Source of the DNA: JANXQG01 sp963780045
GTDB lineage: Bacteria > Planctomycetota > Planctomycetia > Pirellulales > Thermoguttaceae
Direction: 5' to 3'
DNA length: 64,000 nucleotides
NCBI GenBank assembly: GCA_963780045.1
Contig: CAVZZZ010000001.1
Coordinates: forward strand, 2,108,001-2,172,000
Shown here one piece after another: positions 19,737 through 29,215 of this stretch. The notes beneath the pieces were generated by a model, which had not been told where the DNA came from, did not search any database, and saw only the letters and a program-made list of their open reading frames with translations. The position numbers were made by a program, and so were the translations under genes. Each line of letters begins with the position of its first letter. Positions within the stretch are counted from its first letter, which is position 1.

Positions 19737-20396
19737 TTACTCCGGCAGCTCGCCAAGCACCTGCCGGAGGCGGGCGAGAACTCGCGATTTGGCCTTGTAG
19801 ACGGCGGCCACGCTCACGCCCAGGTCGTCAGCGACATTCGTGGCCGATTCTCCGCCGACGCTGACCCGCCAGAACGCTTGCCAGGTGCGGTCCTCGAATT
19901 CCGCGCGGATTACGTCCAGCACGCGCTGGGATAGACACGCGGCTGCTTGGGCGTCGGGCTGGATGTTCTCGCCTTCACCGGCGGCGCCGTCCGCACTTCC
20001 CGCCCCACTCCCAGAGGGCGAGGGGAGTTCGGCCATTTGCCGCAGCGCGGTGCTGCCGCCGCGGGCCTCCGCGCGACCTTGCCGGCGGCGGTAGAATTCC
20101 CGCACCTTGTTGCGGGTGATCGTTGCGAGCCAACCGCTGAAGCTATCCCGCGGCCGATCGTGACGAAAGCCGGGCAGATTGACCAAGACCGCCGCGAGCA
20201 CCTCCTGCACCAAGTCCGCGGCATCTTCGGCCGACAGGTCCGACCGGCGGCACCAGCGATAGATCACCGGTCCGTAGAGCAGCACCAGCCGCTGCCAGGC
20301 TTCGGGCCGGCGGGCGCGAAGCTGGTCGAGGAGCGTTGAAGAAATGGAACTGGGTCTGGAGGCGTTTTCGCTGCTGGCTGGAGGCGCGGTTGGCAT
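19737..20396 (-). CDS. ECF-type RNA polymerase sigma factor
   Basis: 219 residues, frame intact. Sigma region 2: LLDQLRARRPEAWQRLVLLY, DLVQEVLAAVLVNLPGF and FSGWLATITRNKVREFYRRR. Region 4: FEDRTWQAFWRVSVGGESAT then VADDLGVSVAAVYKAKSRVL. Between them is an unusual low-complexity stretch (LPSPSGSGAGSADGAAGEGE) that resembles the translated GC-rich palindromes of the neighbouring kinase, so a repeat has probably been captured in the linker. It lies 74 bases upstream of the zinc-finger kinase on the same strand. The kinase N-terminus is the best candidate for its control. Confidence 0.9.
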   Translation of the reverse strand: MPTAPPASSENASRPSSISSTLLDQLRARRPEAWQRLVLLYGPVIYRWCRRSDLSAEDAADLVQEVLAAVLVNLPGFRHDRPRDSFSGWLATITRNKVREFYRRRQGRAEARGGSTALRQMAELPSPSGSGAGSADGAAGEGENIQPDAQAAACLSQRVLDVIRAEFEDRTWQAFWRVSVGGESATNVADDLGVSVAAVYKAKSRVLARLRQVLGELPE

Positions 20397-20402
20397 GACG
20401 GT

Positions 20403-20627
20403 TCAAAGAACCTCAACAGGGCCAGTAGCTCGAACGGGCGGTCCTATATGCTCGGGAGTGGCCGGCCCAACTACGGTGAACGGAATTCCCTCTGCCGTCA
20501 GATGCGGCAGCGCGGCCTCCGGGACCATCGTCTCGCCGTTGGACCAACTCTTGCCGGAAAACCGACCGGCTATGTAGCCCAACGCCTTGATCTCGCTCTG
20601 TTCGTCGGGAAAACGGATTATAACCAT
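20403..20627 (-). CDS. Small conserved-looking hypothetical protein
   Basis: 74 residues: MVIIRFPDEQSEIKALGYIA at the start, then a segment rich in Gly/Ala/Pro (IPFTVVGPATPEHIGPPVRA). No signal peptide and no recognised motif; codon use is like that of the neighbours. It ends six bases before the sigma gene start and could be co-transcribed with it. I recall similar small proteins in planctomycetes but know no function. Confidence 0.6.
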   Translation of the reverse strand: MVIIRFPDEQSEIKALGYIAGRFSGKSWSNGETMVPEAALPHLTAEGIPFTVVGPATPEHIGPPVRATGPVEVL

Positions 20628-20753
20628 GATTCACCTCTTGACCAAGCAACATTGAAGCAGCCAATGGGAATATATTCCCTGCGCAACAATGATGCAACTT
20701 ACGATTTCCCGGCGGCTAATCAGGCGGACGGCATGCGGAGCGGGCCTGCTACG

Positions 20754-21413
20754 TTACTTCCCCTCGACCAGCCGCGCCAATCTATCCGCTTGCACGCGAA
20801 CAGCTTCAAGATCGGGGTGCAGACGCAATGCGCGGCGGAAGCTTTCCAGCGCGCCTAAGACGTTGCCCAGTTCCAGATAGGCGCGGCCCATGCCGACGGC
20901 GGCGATGAAGTGATAAGGATTGATCTCCAGCGCTTCGGCGCAGTCGCGGAGCGATTGGTCGTACTGGCCCAGCGCGTGATGCGCGTAGGCCCGCTGGCTC
21001 CAGGCTTCTGCATAACTTGGCAGCCGGGCAATCAGATCGCCGGCCATGCGCAGCACCTTTTCGAACTGCCGCGCGGCGTTGAGGCGGATGATCGTTTCGA
21101 GCACGGTCCGGTCCTTGCCCGACGCCGCGCGGACCCAGACCTGGCGGATACCGTTTTCAGCGAGAATCCGCACCGTCCGGTCCTTATCGAGCAAGGCGGC
21201 GCCAAGCGTGGCGTTGGTATCGTAATCGCCCAGACAGCCCAAGGCCAGCACCGCCGCGCGGCGAATTTCACGGCGCGGATGGACGGCCAACCGCTGCAAT
21301 GTGCCGGCGTTGTACAGGTCGCTCACACGGCTGCCAAACGCGCGGCAGTCCGGGCGGTCGAGATAGTCCCGGTAAAACGTCAGTATCCGCGGTTGGCGGC
21401 GCTTTTCGCTCAC
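20754..21413 (-). CDS. HEAT-like plus TPR repeat protein
   Basis: 219 residues, no signal peptide. Residues 40-110 look like HEAT or armadillo repeats (LAVHPRREIRRAAVLALGCL, LLDKDRTVRILAENGIRQ). Residues 125-215 are TPR-like (YAEAWSQRAYAHHALGQYDQ, YHFIAAVGMGRAYLELGNVL, ALESFRRALRLHPDLEA). Probably a cytoplasmic protein-protein interaction scaffold. It stands alone, convergent with nothing, so partners cannot be inferred. Confidence 0.75.
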   Translation of the reverse strand: MSEKRRQPRILTFYRDYLDRPDCRAFGSRVSDLYNAGTLQRLAVHPRREIRRAAVLALGCLGDYDTNATLGAALLDKDRTVRILAENGIRQVWVRAASGKDRTVLETIIRLNAARQFEKVLRMAGDLIARLPSYAEAWSQRAYAHHALGQYDQSLRDCAEALEINPYHFIAAVGMGRAYLELGNVLGALESFRRALRLHPDLEAVRVQADRLARLVEGK

Positions 21414-21492
21414 GCGATGGCTCCTGAAATGGTGCAGGCGATGATTTCCATTCTAATTGCTCGTGAGCAATTATGCAAAAAAGAAACCGCGG

Positions 21493-22296
21493 CTATTTCG
21501 CCTTGCCCGTCGCGGCCCACTCAATGCCGCGGAGGATGATCGTCGTCACTTCGGGGTTTGCAATCGCGCGAGCGTCGTGGCCGAGCGTGCAGTGGACGAC
21601 GCGGCCCTTGCCGTAGGGCAACCAGAAGACCAGCGGTTCGGTCTTCTTGCTCCAGTTGGAATCGGCCTCCACCAGCACGTGGATGGGCTCCTTGCCTTCC
21701 AACTTGGCATAAAGCTCGTCGTCGGCATGGAAGTCTTTCAGCCCCGTGGTGATCGGGTGTTTGTCGTCGACGATCTTGACGTCGAACTCACCGCGGGGGC
21801 CGTGCCCGGACTTGCCCATCACCCAGTGCCGGCCGCAGAGCTTGGCGAATTCCGGCCAGTTGGCGAACGACGCGCTGGCCAGGTGCTGGACGTAAAAACC
21901 CTTGCCGCCGCGGACGAAATCCAAGAGGTTCTTCTTGGCCTCGTCGCTCAGCTTGGCTTTGCGATTGAAGCGGTTCAGCACGATCACGTCGTACTGCTTG
22001 AGCTGGTCGGCGGATTCCAGCGGCTTGAGATCTTCGCTGACGGTCACGTCGAAGCGGCCGCTGTCCAGCAGGATTTTGCGGACGGCGGCAGTGGTCTCCC
22101 TCCAGTGATGCACGTCCACGTCGTCGCCGGTGATGATCAGGGCCTTGATTTTTGCGCCCGTATCCTGGTCGCGAGCAGGTTGGAGCGTAAGGGTGCCAGT
22201 ACCGCTAAGCGTATTCGGGGCATCGGCTCGGGCCGCGGAAGACGAAATCAACAAGGCGGACGAGACCGCCACGACAATTGCCAAAAGAGTTCGCAT
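21493..22296 (-). CDS. Secreted ThuA-like protein
   Basis: The start at 22296 (MRTLLAIVVAVSSALLISSS) gives a clean signal peptide; an ATG four codons upstream is possible. The mature part has the ThuA / glutamine-amidotransferase-like fold: IKALIITGDDVDVHHWRETT, SEDLKPLESADQLKQYDVIV, LLDFVRGGKGFYVQHLASAS, and GKGRVVHCTLGHDARA near the end. Planctomycetes carry many ThuA-domain proteins near sugar catabolism genes. The exact reaction is unknown. Confidence 0.8.
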   Translation of the reverse strand: MRTLLAIVVAVSSALLISSSAARADAPNTLSGTGTLTLQPARDQDTGAKIKALIITGDDVDVHHWRETTAAVRKILLDSGRFDVTVSEDLKPLESADQLKQYDVIVLNRFNRKAKLSDEAKKNLLDFVRGGKGFYVQHLASASFANWPEFAKLCGRHWVMGKSGHGPRGEFDVKIVDDKHPITTGLKDFHADDELYAKLEGKEPIHVLVEADSNWSKKTEPLVFWLPYGKGRVVHCTLGHDARAIANPEVTTIILRGIEWAATGKAK

Positions 22297-22331
22297 GTTT
22301 TGCTCCAATTCGATCCACGGTTCAAGCGAAG

Positions 22332-22394
22332 GCTGGAGTTCCGGCTTTAGCCGGTGTTGCCCACATTAGCCGGCTAAAGCCGGAACTCCAGCGC
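22332..22394. repeat. Palindromic element, CTGGAGTTCCGG family, copy 3
   Basis: GCTGGAGTTCCGGCTTTAGC at the left and GCTAAAGCCGGAACTCCAGC at the right around a centre of about 20 bases: a near-perfect hairpin. It lies just upstream of the ThuA-like gene and is the cleanest copy for defining the family. Confidence 0.8.
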
Positions 22395-22465
22395 AGAACA
22401 TGCCATCCATGCTAACGGCAGGAATTGTGCTGTCAAGCCGCGAGAGACTCAGCCATGAGCCGGTG

Positions 22466-23227
22466 TCATTCTTTCCACTTTGCCGGCCGTTTTTCCAGGA
22501 AGGCGGCGATCCCCTCTTGAGCATTGTCATGGAGGGCCGCTTCGGTCATCAGACAGACGGCCTTCGCATAAGCCGCAGGTTCGTCCGGGCCGAGCAGTTC
22601 GTAAAAAGCCCGTTTGCCTCTTTCCATGACGACCGGGCTGCTGGCCAGGATGGCGTCTGTCAGTTCGCGGATGGATATATCAAGCTGGTCGGCCGGCACG
22701 ACGCGGTTGATCAGGCCGGCGGCCAGGGCACGCTCGGCCGTGATCGGCGTGCCGGTGAGCAGCAATTCCAAGGCGGCTTTCGGCGGCACTGCGCGCAAAA
22801 GCGGCACCATTGGCGTCGTACAGAAGAGCCCGATCTTCACGCCGGGCGTGGCGAAGCGGGCCTCGGCGGACGCAACTGCGAGGTCGCAGGTAGCGACAAG
22901 CTGGCAGCCGGCCGCGGTCGCCATGCCTTGCACGCGAGCGATGACCGGCTGCGGCAGCAGTCGGATTTGCCGCATGACGCGCGTGCAGAGCGCGAAAAGC
23001 TCCTCGTACTCGGCCCGCGATCGCCCACGCATTTCGCTCAAATCGTGGCCGGAACAGAACACGTGCCCTGCCGCGGCGAGGACCACCGCCCGTGCGGACC
23101 GATCGGCGGCAACTTGTTCCAGCGCCGAACTGAGCTGCGAAAGCATCGCGTGCGAAAGCGCGTTGCGTCGCTCCGGCCGCTTAAGCGTGAGGCGGACGAC
23201 GCCGGATTGGGATTCCACGAGCAACAT
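22466..23227 (-). CDS. Enoyl-CoA hydratase/isomerase family protein
   Basis: 253 residues, crotonase fold. N-terminal VVRLTLKRPERRNALSHAML; oxyanion-hole segments AAGHVFCSGHDLSEM and MATAAGCQLVATCDLAVASA; then FATPGVKIGLFCTTPMVPLL and AERALAAGLINRVVPADQL. The second region has AAGCQL rather than the usual acidic pair, so it is nearer the ECHDC3-like subgroup, whose substrate is uncertain. The frame is intact. Not in an obvious fatty-acid operon. Confidence 0.85.
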   Translation of the reverse strand: MLLVESQSGVVRLTLKRPERRNALSHAMLSQLSSALEQVAADRSARAVVLAAAGHVFCSGHDLSEMRGRSRAEYEELFALCTRVMRQIRLLPQPVIARVQGMATAAGCQLVATCDLAVASAEARFATPGVKIGLFCTTPMVPLLRAVPPKAALELLLTGTPITAERALAAGLINRVVPADQLDISIRELTDAILASSPVVMERGKRAFYELLGPDEPAAYAKAVCLMTEAALHDNAQEGIAAFLEKRPAKWKE

Positions 23228-23293
23228 TTTTTCAGAGATCGTATCCAGGCCGTTTTCTAGTTTATAATGGAACTCTCTTGAAGGACAGCGACG

Positions 23294-26026
23294 ATGCGAA
23301 CTTTGCTGCGAGCTTTCGTGCCGGTGGTGCTTGTACTCGCCGGCGTTTTCGATCCCTCAGTCGCGTCGGCCGCTGACAGTGGCGCCGCGGCCGCCTGCTG
23401 GCCGGAAGTCACCAACACGATGAAGCCGTGGGCTTATAACTGGTGGCCGGGCAGTGCCGTGGACCGGCAAAACCTGTCGCACGAACTTGCCCGTTACCAG
23501 GCGGCCGGACTGGGCGGCATTCACATTATTCCCGTCTACGGCGCCAGGGCGCGGAAGATCGCTACATCCCCTATCTCAGCCCGCGCTGGATGGAGATGCT
23601 CGACTACACGGTATCGCAGGCCCGCAAGCTCGGCATGGACGTTGACATGACCTTGGGCACGGGCTGGTGTTTTGGCGGGCCAAATGTTCCTGTCGAGCAG
23701 TCGTGCATCCGGGCAAATGCGACGACCTCGCGCGTTGCCGGCGGCAATGCCTTCGTGCTCAAGGCCGACCGCAAGAACGTGCAAGCGGTCGTCGCCTACG
23801 ACGAGAATGGCAAAACGATTGACCTTACCGACAAGCTCGATGCCGGCGGCGCCAGTCCCGCGCTGCCGGGCAAGAGTCTTTGGACGGTTTACACGGTATC
23901 GCTGCGGCCCGTTCGCACGCCCGTCAAGCGTGCCGCGCCGGGCGGCGAAGGTCCGATGCTCAATCCGTTTTATGCGGCAGCCATCCGCCACTATCTGCTG
24001 CGCTTTTCAGACGCTTTTGCAATGTATAACGGGCTGCGTCCGCGAGCCGTGTATCAGGATTCCTACGAGTATCAAAGCGCCTGGTCGCCCGATTTGTTCG
24101 CCGAATTCGAGAAACGACGCGGCTACCGCCTGCAAGAGCGCCTGCCGGAACTGTTTGGCGGCGCGGATGGCGATAAACCCGCGCGGGTGAAGTGCGATTT
24201 TCGCGAAACGATCTCCGACATGATGGTCGAAAACTTCATGCCGCCGTGGGTGCAATGGGCGCACGACCGCGGCATGTTGACCCGCGACCAGGCGCACGGC
24301 TCGCCGGGCAACCTGCTGGACCTCTACGCGGCGGCCGACATGCCCGAAACGGAGATGTTTTCCCGCGACCGCGAACTCTTGGTCTGCAAATTCGCGTCTT
24401 CGGCCGGCCACGTGGCCGCGCAAGCTGATCTCCTCGGAAACGGGCACCTGGCTGGCCGAGCATTTCACGGAAACCCTCGGCGACATGAAACGGCTGGTGG
24501 ACGAGATGTTTGTTTCCGGCATCAACCACGTTTTCTATCACGGCACGTGCTATTCGCCGGGCGACGCCGCCTGGCCGGGCTGGCTGTTCTACGCCGCGAC
24601 GGAAATGAACCCGCGCAATCCGATTTGGCGCGACGTGCCGGCGCTGAACGCCTACATCGCGCGGTGCCAATCGCTGCTGCAAGCCGGGCAATCGGACAAC
24701 GACATCCTGCTCTATTGGCCGATCCACGACCTCTGGCACGACGACAAAGGCATGTTGCAGCCGCTCACGGTCCATCATCGCGACTGGCTCAACAAGCAGT
24801 CGCTGGGCACGACTGCCCGGCAGCTTTGGACCCGCGGCTATGCCTTTGACTACGTTTCCGACCGGCAGCTTGCGGCGAACGTGGCCGCGGCGGCGGAAGG
24901 AAGCATTGCGGCCGGCGGGCAGAGCTATCGCGCGATCGTCGTCCCGCCTTGTACGCATATCCCTGTGCAGACGATGGAGCGGCTGCGGGACCTAGCGATC
25001 GGCGGCACTACCGTCGTTTTTCAGGACGGCCTGCCCAAAGACGTGCCCGGCTTGGGGGACCTTGAAAAGCGGCGCAAGCGGCTGGGGGATGTTACCGCCG
25101 GTTTGAACTTCCGCGACGCGGCGAGCGGAGTTCGCGAAGCGAGCATCGGCAAAGGACGGTTTCTTGTGGGAAGCCTGGAAGCGGCGTCAAACCTCGCCCA
25201 TGTTCCGCGCGAAACGCTCGTCGACCAGGGTGACCTTTTGTTCGTTCGGCGTAAGATCGAAGGAGAACGCGTTTACTTCATCTGCAATCATGGCAGCCGC
25301 GACTTCGATGGCTGGATCGCTCCGGCCGTGAACTGCTCTTCCGCGCTGCTGTTGGATCCGACGAACGGTCGGGCAGGCCGGGCGGCCACGCGCCGCGACG
25401 CACAGGGCAGAACGCAAGTCTACTTGCAACTTCCGCCGGGCGGTTCCATCATCCTGCGAACCGACTTGTCCGCTGCGGCAAACCAGCCGGCATGGTCCTA
25501 TTGGCGCGCAGCAAGCGCGCCAGTGGCCCTGGCGGGGACCTGGAAGGTCGAGTTCATCGAGGGCGGCCCAAACCTCCCCAAGGGTTTTGCGAACGACCGT
25601 CTTACTTCGTGGACCGAGCCGGACGACGAGGACGCGCGGCGCTTCGGCGGCACGGCCCGATACCGGATTGGGTTCGCTGCCCCGAAGACTGGAAAGCAGT
25701 TCGTGCTCGATCTTGGCCGCGTCTGCCAGAGCGCCCGCGTGCGCGTCAACGGGCGGGACCTGGGCACGTTGATTCTGCCGCCCTACCGGACGGTTTTGCA
25801 AGACCTCAAGCCAACCGGTAACATCTTGGAAGTAGAGGTGACCAATGTGGCTGCTAACCGCATTCGCGACCTCGACCGACGGCACGTGGCCTGGCGAATC
25901 TTCCGCGACATCAATTTTGCCAGCCTCCCCCCGAACAGGTCGTTCGACGCCTCGAACTGGCCGCTCTACGATTCCGGCCTGTTGGGACCGGTAACCTTGC
26001 AGCCGATTGTTGACGGCAGCCCGTAG
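23294..26026 (+). CDS. GH106-like secreted glycoside hydrolase, probable alpha-L-rhamnosidase (two frameshifts)
   Basis: About 910 residues, signal peptide MRTLLRAFVPVVLVLAGVFD. After it: MKPWAYNWWPGSAVDRQNLS, LARYQAAGLGGIHIIPVYGA, LSPRWMEMLDYTVSQARKLG and MTLGTGWCFGGP, the layout of family GH106 and related glycosidases. Further on are YQDSYEYQSAWSPDLFAEFE and SGINHVFYHGTCYSPGDAAW. The C-terminal part carries a beta-sandwich (ARVRVNGRDLGTLILPPYRT). Frames change near 23550 and 24415. A TATAAT at 23263-23268 may be the -10 box. The GH106 call rests on motif recall. Confidence 0.7.
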
Positions 26027-26046
26027 CCCACGAGCGAGCCTTGGCT

Positions 26047-27147
26047 TTACGACCGTTCCGCCAGCCATTCCACGGCCTGCGGCCAGAGTTCGCGCTGCGC
26101 CGCGGAACCCATCGCCAGGCCGATGTGGCCAGTGGCAAGCTGGATCGTTTTTTTGTCCGTTGAGCCGACAAGCTCCGTGAAGGGCTCGCTTTGCGACGGC
26201 GGCACGAGCGTGTCCTGGCTGGCGAGAAGGTTCAACACCGGACAGGTGATCCGCCGCAGATCGACCGTTTCGCGGCCGACTTGCATGCGGTTCTTCACCA
26301 GCAAGTTCTGCTGATAGAGGTGCTTGACGAAGTCGCGGAAAACCTCGCCGGGAACGGGCACGTTGTCGTTGATCCAGTTCTCCATGGTGAGGAATTCCTG
26401 GACGAATTTCGGGTCGTCCATCCGCTCCATGAGCGTGATCGGCTTGCCGAAGACATTGCGAACGGGGCTGAGCATCTGAAAACAGCCCTGCAGGAACTCG
26501 GCCGGGCAGTTGCCCAGCTCGTCGACGAAGGCGTCGACGTCGAACATGTTGGGGTCGGACCAGAGATTCAGCAGGCCCGCGCGAGTGGAGAAGTCGATGC
26601 CGGCGGCCAGGAGGATGAGGTTCTTCACGTACCGCTGGTGCAGCGCCGTGAACATCGCGCTCATCGTGCCGCCCATGCAGTAGCCCAGCAGGCTCACTTG
26701 CTCGCAGCCGCTGCGGCGGCGGACCTGCTTGACGATCGTGCGGAGGTAGCCGTTGACGTAGTCGTCCAACGTGAGATGCCGGTCGGCGTCGGTCGCCACG
26801 CCCCAGTCAACGAGATAGGTGTCGAAGCCCGCCTTGACGAAGTTCGCGACGACGCTTTTGCCGGGCAGGATGTCAAGAATGTAAGGCCGGTTGACCAGGG
26901 CAAAAACGAAGACCAGCGGCGTGCGGTACTTGACGTTGTTGCTCTTGCCGGCGGCGTCGCCGGAATAGTGCAACAGTTGAACGTGATCTTCCTCGAAGAC
27001 GACCTCGGCGGGCGTGGCCCCCTTCTTCACCCGTTGCGCTTGCGAGAGAATCCGCGGCAAGCGGGCCGCGCGGCGGGCGTCTGCGATCCATTCTTCCAGC
27101 ATTGCCTGCCCGAAATGGCTTGCGGCCGATCCATTGGCGTCGCTCAT
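26047..27147 (-). CDS. phaC: Class III polyhydroxyalkanoate synthase, catalytic subunit
   Basis: 366 residues from MSDANGSAAS; an upstream ATG at 27312 would add a low-complexity, repeat-encoded tail and is rejected. Alpha/beta-hydrolase with lipase-like box SLLGYCMGGTMSAMF (catalytic Cys), VDWGVATDADRHLTLDDYV, catalytic Asp region NLLASQDTLVPPSQSEPF and C-terminal His in ATGHIGLAMG. The length and the adjacent PhaE place it in class III. Polymerises hydroxyacyl-CoA at the granule surface. Confidence 0.92.
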   Translation of the reverse strand: MSDANGSAASHFGQAMLEEWIADARRAARLPRILSQAQRVKKGATPAEVVFEEDHVQLLHYSGDAAGKSNNVKYRTPLVFVFALVNRPYILDILPGKSVVANFVKAGFDTYLVDWGVATDADRHLTLDDYVNGYLRTIVKQVRRRSGCEQVSLLGYCMGGTMSAMFTALHQRYVKNLILLAAGIDFSTRAGLLNLWSDPNMFDVDAFVDELGNCPAEFLQGCFQMLSPVRNVFGKPITLMERMDDPKFVQEFLTMENWINDNVPVPGEVFRDFVKHLYQQNLLVKNRMQVGRETVDLRRITCPVLNLLASQDTLVPPSQSEPFTELVGSTDKKTIQLATGHIGLAMGSAAQRELWPQAVEWLAERS

Positions 27148-27174
27148 GGTTGTCTGCGTCTCGCTCCTTGTCAG

Positions 27175-27219
27175 TTCAATCCTTCGCCGTCCAATCCTTC
27201 GCCGTTCAATCCTTTTCTG
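27175..27219. repeat. 15-bp tandem repeat, three units
   Basis: Units of the form TTCAATCCTTCGCCG in tandem, the last one degenerate. It spans the end of phaE and the phaE-phaC gap, so copy number would change the gap or the last residues of PhaE. Confidence 0.7.
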
Positions 27220-27709
27220 TGGAACGGCGCTTCCGCCGCGCGCCGTTGGCGGCCGCGCCGGTGTGCTCGCCGCCTTCGCCGGAACGCTTGGCGCGGCGGC
27301 CGAAGCGGTCAATCTTGGCTTCCAGCGCCTTCAGTTGCGCGGAGGTTTCCTCCATTTGATCGAGGATGCGCCGTTCGGAGCGGCGGATGGCCGCCTCCAG
27401 CGCGTCGATGTCTTCCCGCCCGGCGAGTTGCAGCTCGCGTTGCATCCGCCGCATGACGGCGCGGAACTGCTTGCGAACGGCCAGGTTGCCGTCCAGCAAC
27501 TGCTTCTGCGCATCGAGAAAGGCGGGCGACCGCAGCCACTTCTCGGCCCAATCGCTCCACGCCTGCATCAAGTCCGCGCGGTATTTGCGAATGACTTCCG
27601 GCGACTGCGTGGAACCCGCCGCCGGCGTCCATGCCTCCATTGCCTGTGCGGCCGAGTCCAGCCAGAACCGCGTCCAGGCGCTCACCGGATCGCTGCCATT
27701 GCTGCTCAT
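27206..27709 (-). CDS. phaE: Class III PHA synthase PhaE-type subunit
   Basis: 167 residues. WTRFWLDSAAQAMEAW near the start, a helical middle (VRKQFRAVMRRMQRELQLAG) and a coiled coil (IRRSERRILDQMEETSAQLK), then a basic tail (ARRKRRSTEKD). Short for PhaE (often about 350 residues), so it could be a minimal PhaE-like partner. Its position directly between the phasin and phaC genes supports the role. The frame is intact. Confidence 0.75.
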   Translation of the reverse strand: MSSNGSDPVSAWTRFWLDSAAQAMEAWTPAAGSTQSPEVIRKYRADLMQAWSDWAEKWLRSPAFLDAQKQLLDGNLAVRKQFRAVMRRMQRELQLAGREDIDALEAAIRRSERRILDQMEETSAQLKALEAKIDRFGRRAKRSGEGGEHTGAAANGARRKRRSTEKD

Positions 27710-27720
27710 GATGATCTCGC

Positions 27721-28269
27721 TTACGCGCTGGCGGCTGCCTGCTTGGCCAAGTCGTTCATGCGATCGATGGATACCTTGGCGATGCGGTCGGCCTGCTCCG
27801 AGGTTTTCTTGGCGAGATCGGCCATCGTGTTGGCCGCGTCGCCGTTAACCTTGCGGGCCATATCGGACCACGTGCTGAGGATGCGGCTATTGGCCTTCAA
27901 CACCGCCTGGTTGTTTACGCGCATCGTGTCCAGCGCCGCCTCCCACCAGCCGGTCAGCTTCGCGGGACCGTCGGCGGCCGGCTCCGCGTCGCGGACCTCG
28001 ATCGCTTTTTGCACAAGCTTCAGGCTGGCTTCGGCCTGCTGATTCATCAGGCGGATTGCTTCGTCGACGTTCTCCTGGCTTCGGGCGATCGCCTCGCTCA
28101 TCATCTTCTGGCCCTTTTCGTACCAGTCGGTAATCGTGGACGACTCGCAGAAGATCTGCCGTACCCATTGGGCGCATTCCTCCTGCATCTTGACGCCCGC
28201 CTCGGCGGCGGTCTGCCAGGCCTTGTTGGCCTGGCGGAACAACTCCTCGCTCTTGTTTGCGGTTGACAT
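27721..28269 (-). CDS. Phasin-like granule-associated protein
   Basis: The start at 28269 (MSTANKSEELFRQANKAWQT) has a good ribosome binding site (GAGGAG). 182 residues, almost entirely helical and amphipathic, no signal peptide: FCESSTITDWYEKGQKMMSE, ARSQENVDEAIRLMNQQAEA, VLKANSRILSTWSDMARKV. Composition and place in the pha cluster fit a phasin coating polyester granules. Phasins diverge strongly, so the assignment leans on context. Confidence 0.75.
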   Translation of the reverse strand: MSTANKSEELFRQANKAWQTAAEAGVKMQEECAQWVRQIFCESSTITDWYEKGQKMMSEAIARSQENVDEAIRLMNQQAEASLKLVQKAIEVRDAEPAADGPAKLTGWWEAALDTMRVNNQAVLKANSRILSTWSDMARKVNGDAANTMADLAKKTSEQADRIAKVSIDRMNDLAKQAAASA

Positions 28270-28400
28270 CGGAAATCTCCTCGTTTGAGAAAAAAGAAAG
28301 AAAGGGAAAACCTCTGCGTTGCTTGTGGCGGGAAATGATACCATGGTCTGCATCCGACAGTTAAATGGGTTCACGCTCATCAGAGAGCGAATTGGCTTGT

Positions 28401-29058
28401 TCATCGCTGCGGCAATTCCTTGCGCAGCTCCTCCACTTCGTGCTTCAATTGATCGAGTTGGGCCTTGAAATCGGCGACGCCGTTTTGTTGCGCGGGGGGC
28501 GCGATTTGCTCCGCCGACCGGGACCCTTCGCTGCGCGTGGGTGCCCCGGGTGCCCCGCGTCCCGGCGCGGCCGGCGATTCGTCGTCGCCTCCCGCAATGG
28601 CGCCCATGAAAGGTTCAAGCATCATCCCGGCCCAATTGGCGCCCCACGGGACCGGACTCATCGCCAAAAGCCCGTTGCTCAGGCCCAGCGCCTGCCGCAT
28701 ATACTGTTCGAACTCGCGCTGGGATTTTTCGAAGGCAACCAACGCGCGGTGGAAATACTTCTCGACGAACTCCCGCAAAAGCGAATCGTTGGCCCGAATT
28801 AGCTGGTGGAACAATTCCGCCGGCAGCGCCGCCCACTTGCCCGGCGCTGCGCTCCAGGATCAGTTGGGCGAGGACGCGGGTGGTAATGTCCTCGCCCGTC
28901 TTGGAGTCGCTCACCTGGACGGAATGGCCGTCGCGAATCAAACAAAAGATTTCCTCCAAGGTCAAATGCTGGCTGCGCACGGCGTCGTAGTAGCGGCGGT
29001 TCGGATACCGCCGAAGTTGGACCGCGGCCCGGTCGTCGCTTGCACTGTCCCTTGCCAA
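28401..29058 (-). CDS. phaR: PHA synthesis regulator PhaR (one frameshift)
   Basis: N-terminal PHB accumulation regulatory domain: LRRYPNRRYYDAVRSQHLTL, EEIFCLIRDGHSVQVSDSKT and GEDITTRVLAQLILE. After a one-base shift near 28830 the frame continues with ELFHQLIRANDSLLREFVEK, a helical stretch (AFEKSQREFEQYMRQALGL), a Pro/Gly linker and a terminal coiled coil (FKAQLDQLKHEVEELRKELP). About 218 residues. PhaR binds DNA and nascent polymer to couple phasin and synthase expression to granule formation. Reading the first frame straight on gives a nonsense tail. Confidence 0.88.
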
Positions 29059-29215
29059 TTTGTTGTCTCCGCAAAACAGCCTATCGCTCCAATTCTAGTT
29101 CACTGGCGGTGGGGGTCAACCCCCACGCTGATTGTTTTCGGGAATGGACCGGTTTTTCGCAGTTTTTGTTACGTAAATTGTCCGCTCGCGATTGTTCCCA
29201 TTTTAACCAAAAAAC

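Noticed and set aside
22309..22331. Promoter inside the gap upstream of the ThuA-like gene
   Set aside because: No -35/-10 pair with acceptable spacing was found on the minus strand.
27148..27312. Upstream start of phaC at 27312
   Set aside because: The added residues come from a 15-bp repeat and the end of phaE and are low-complexity; the ATG at 27147 gives the normal class III length.
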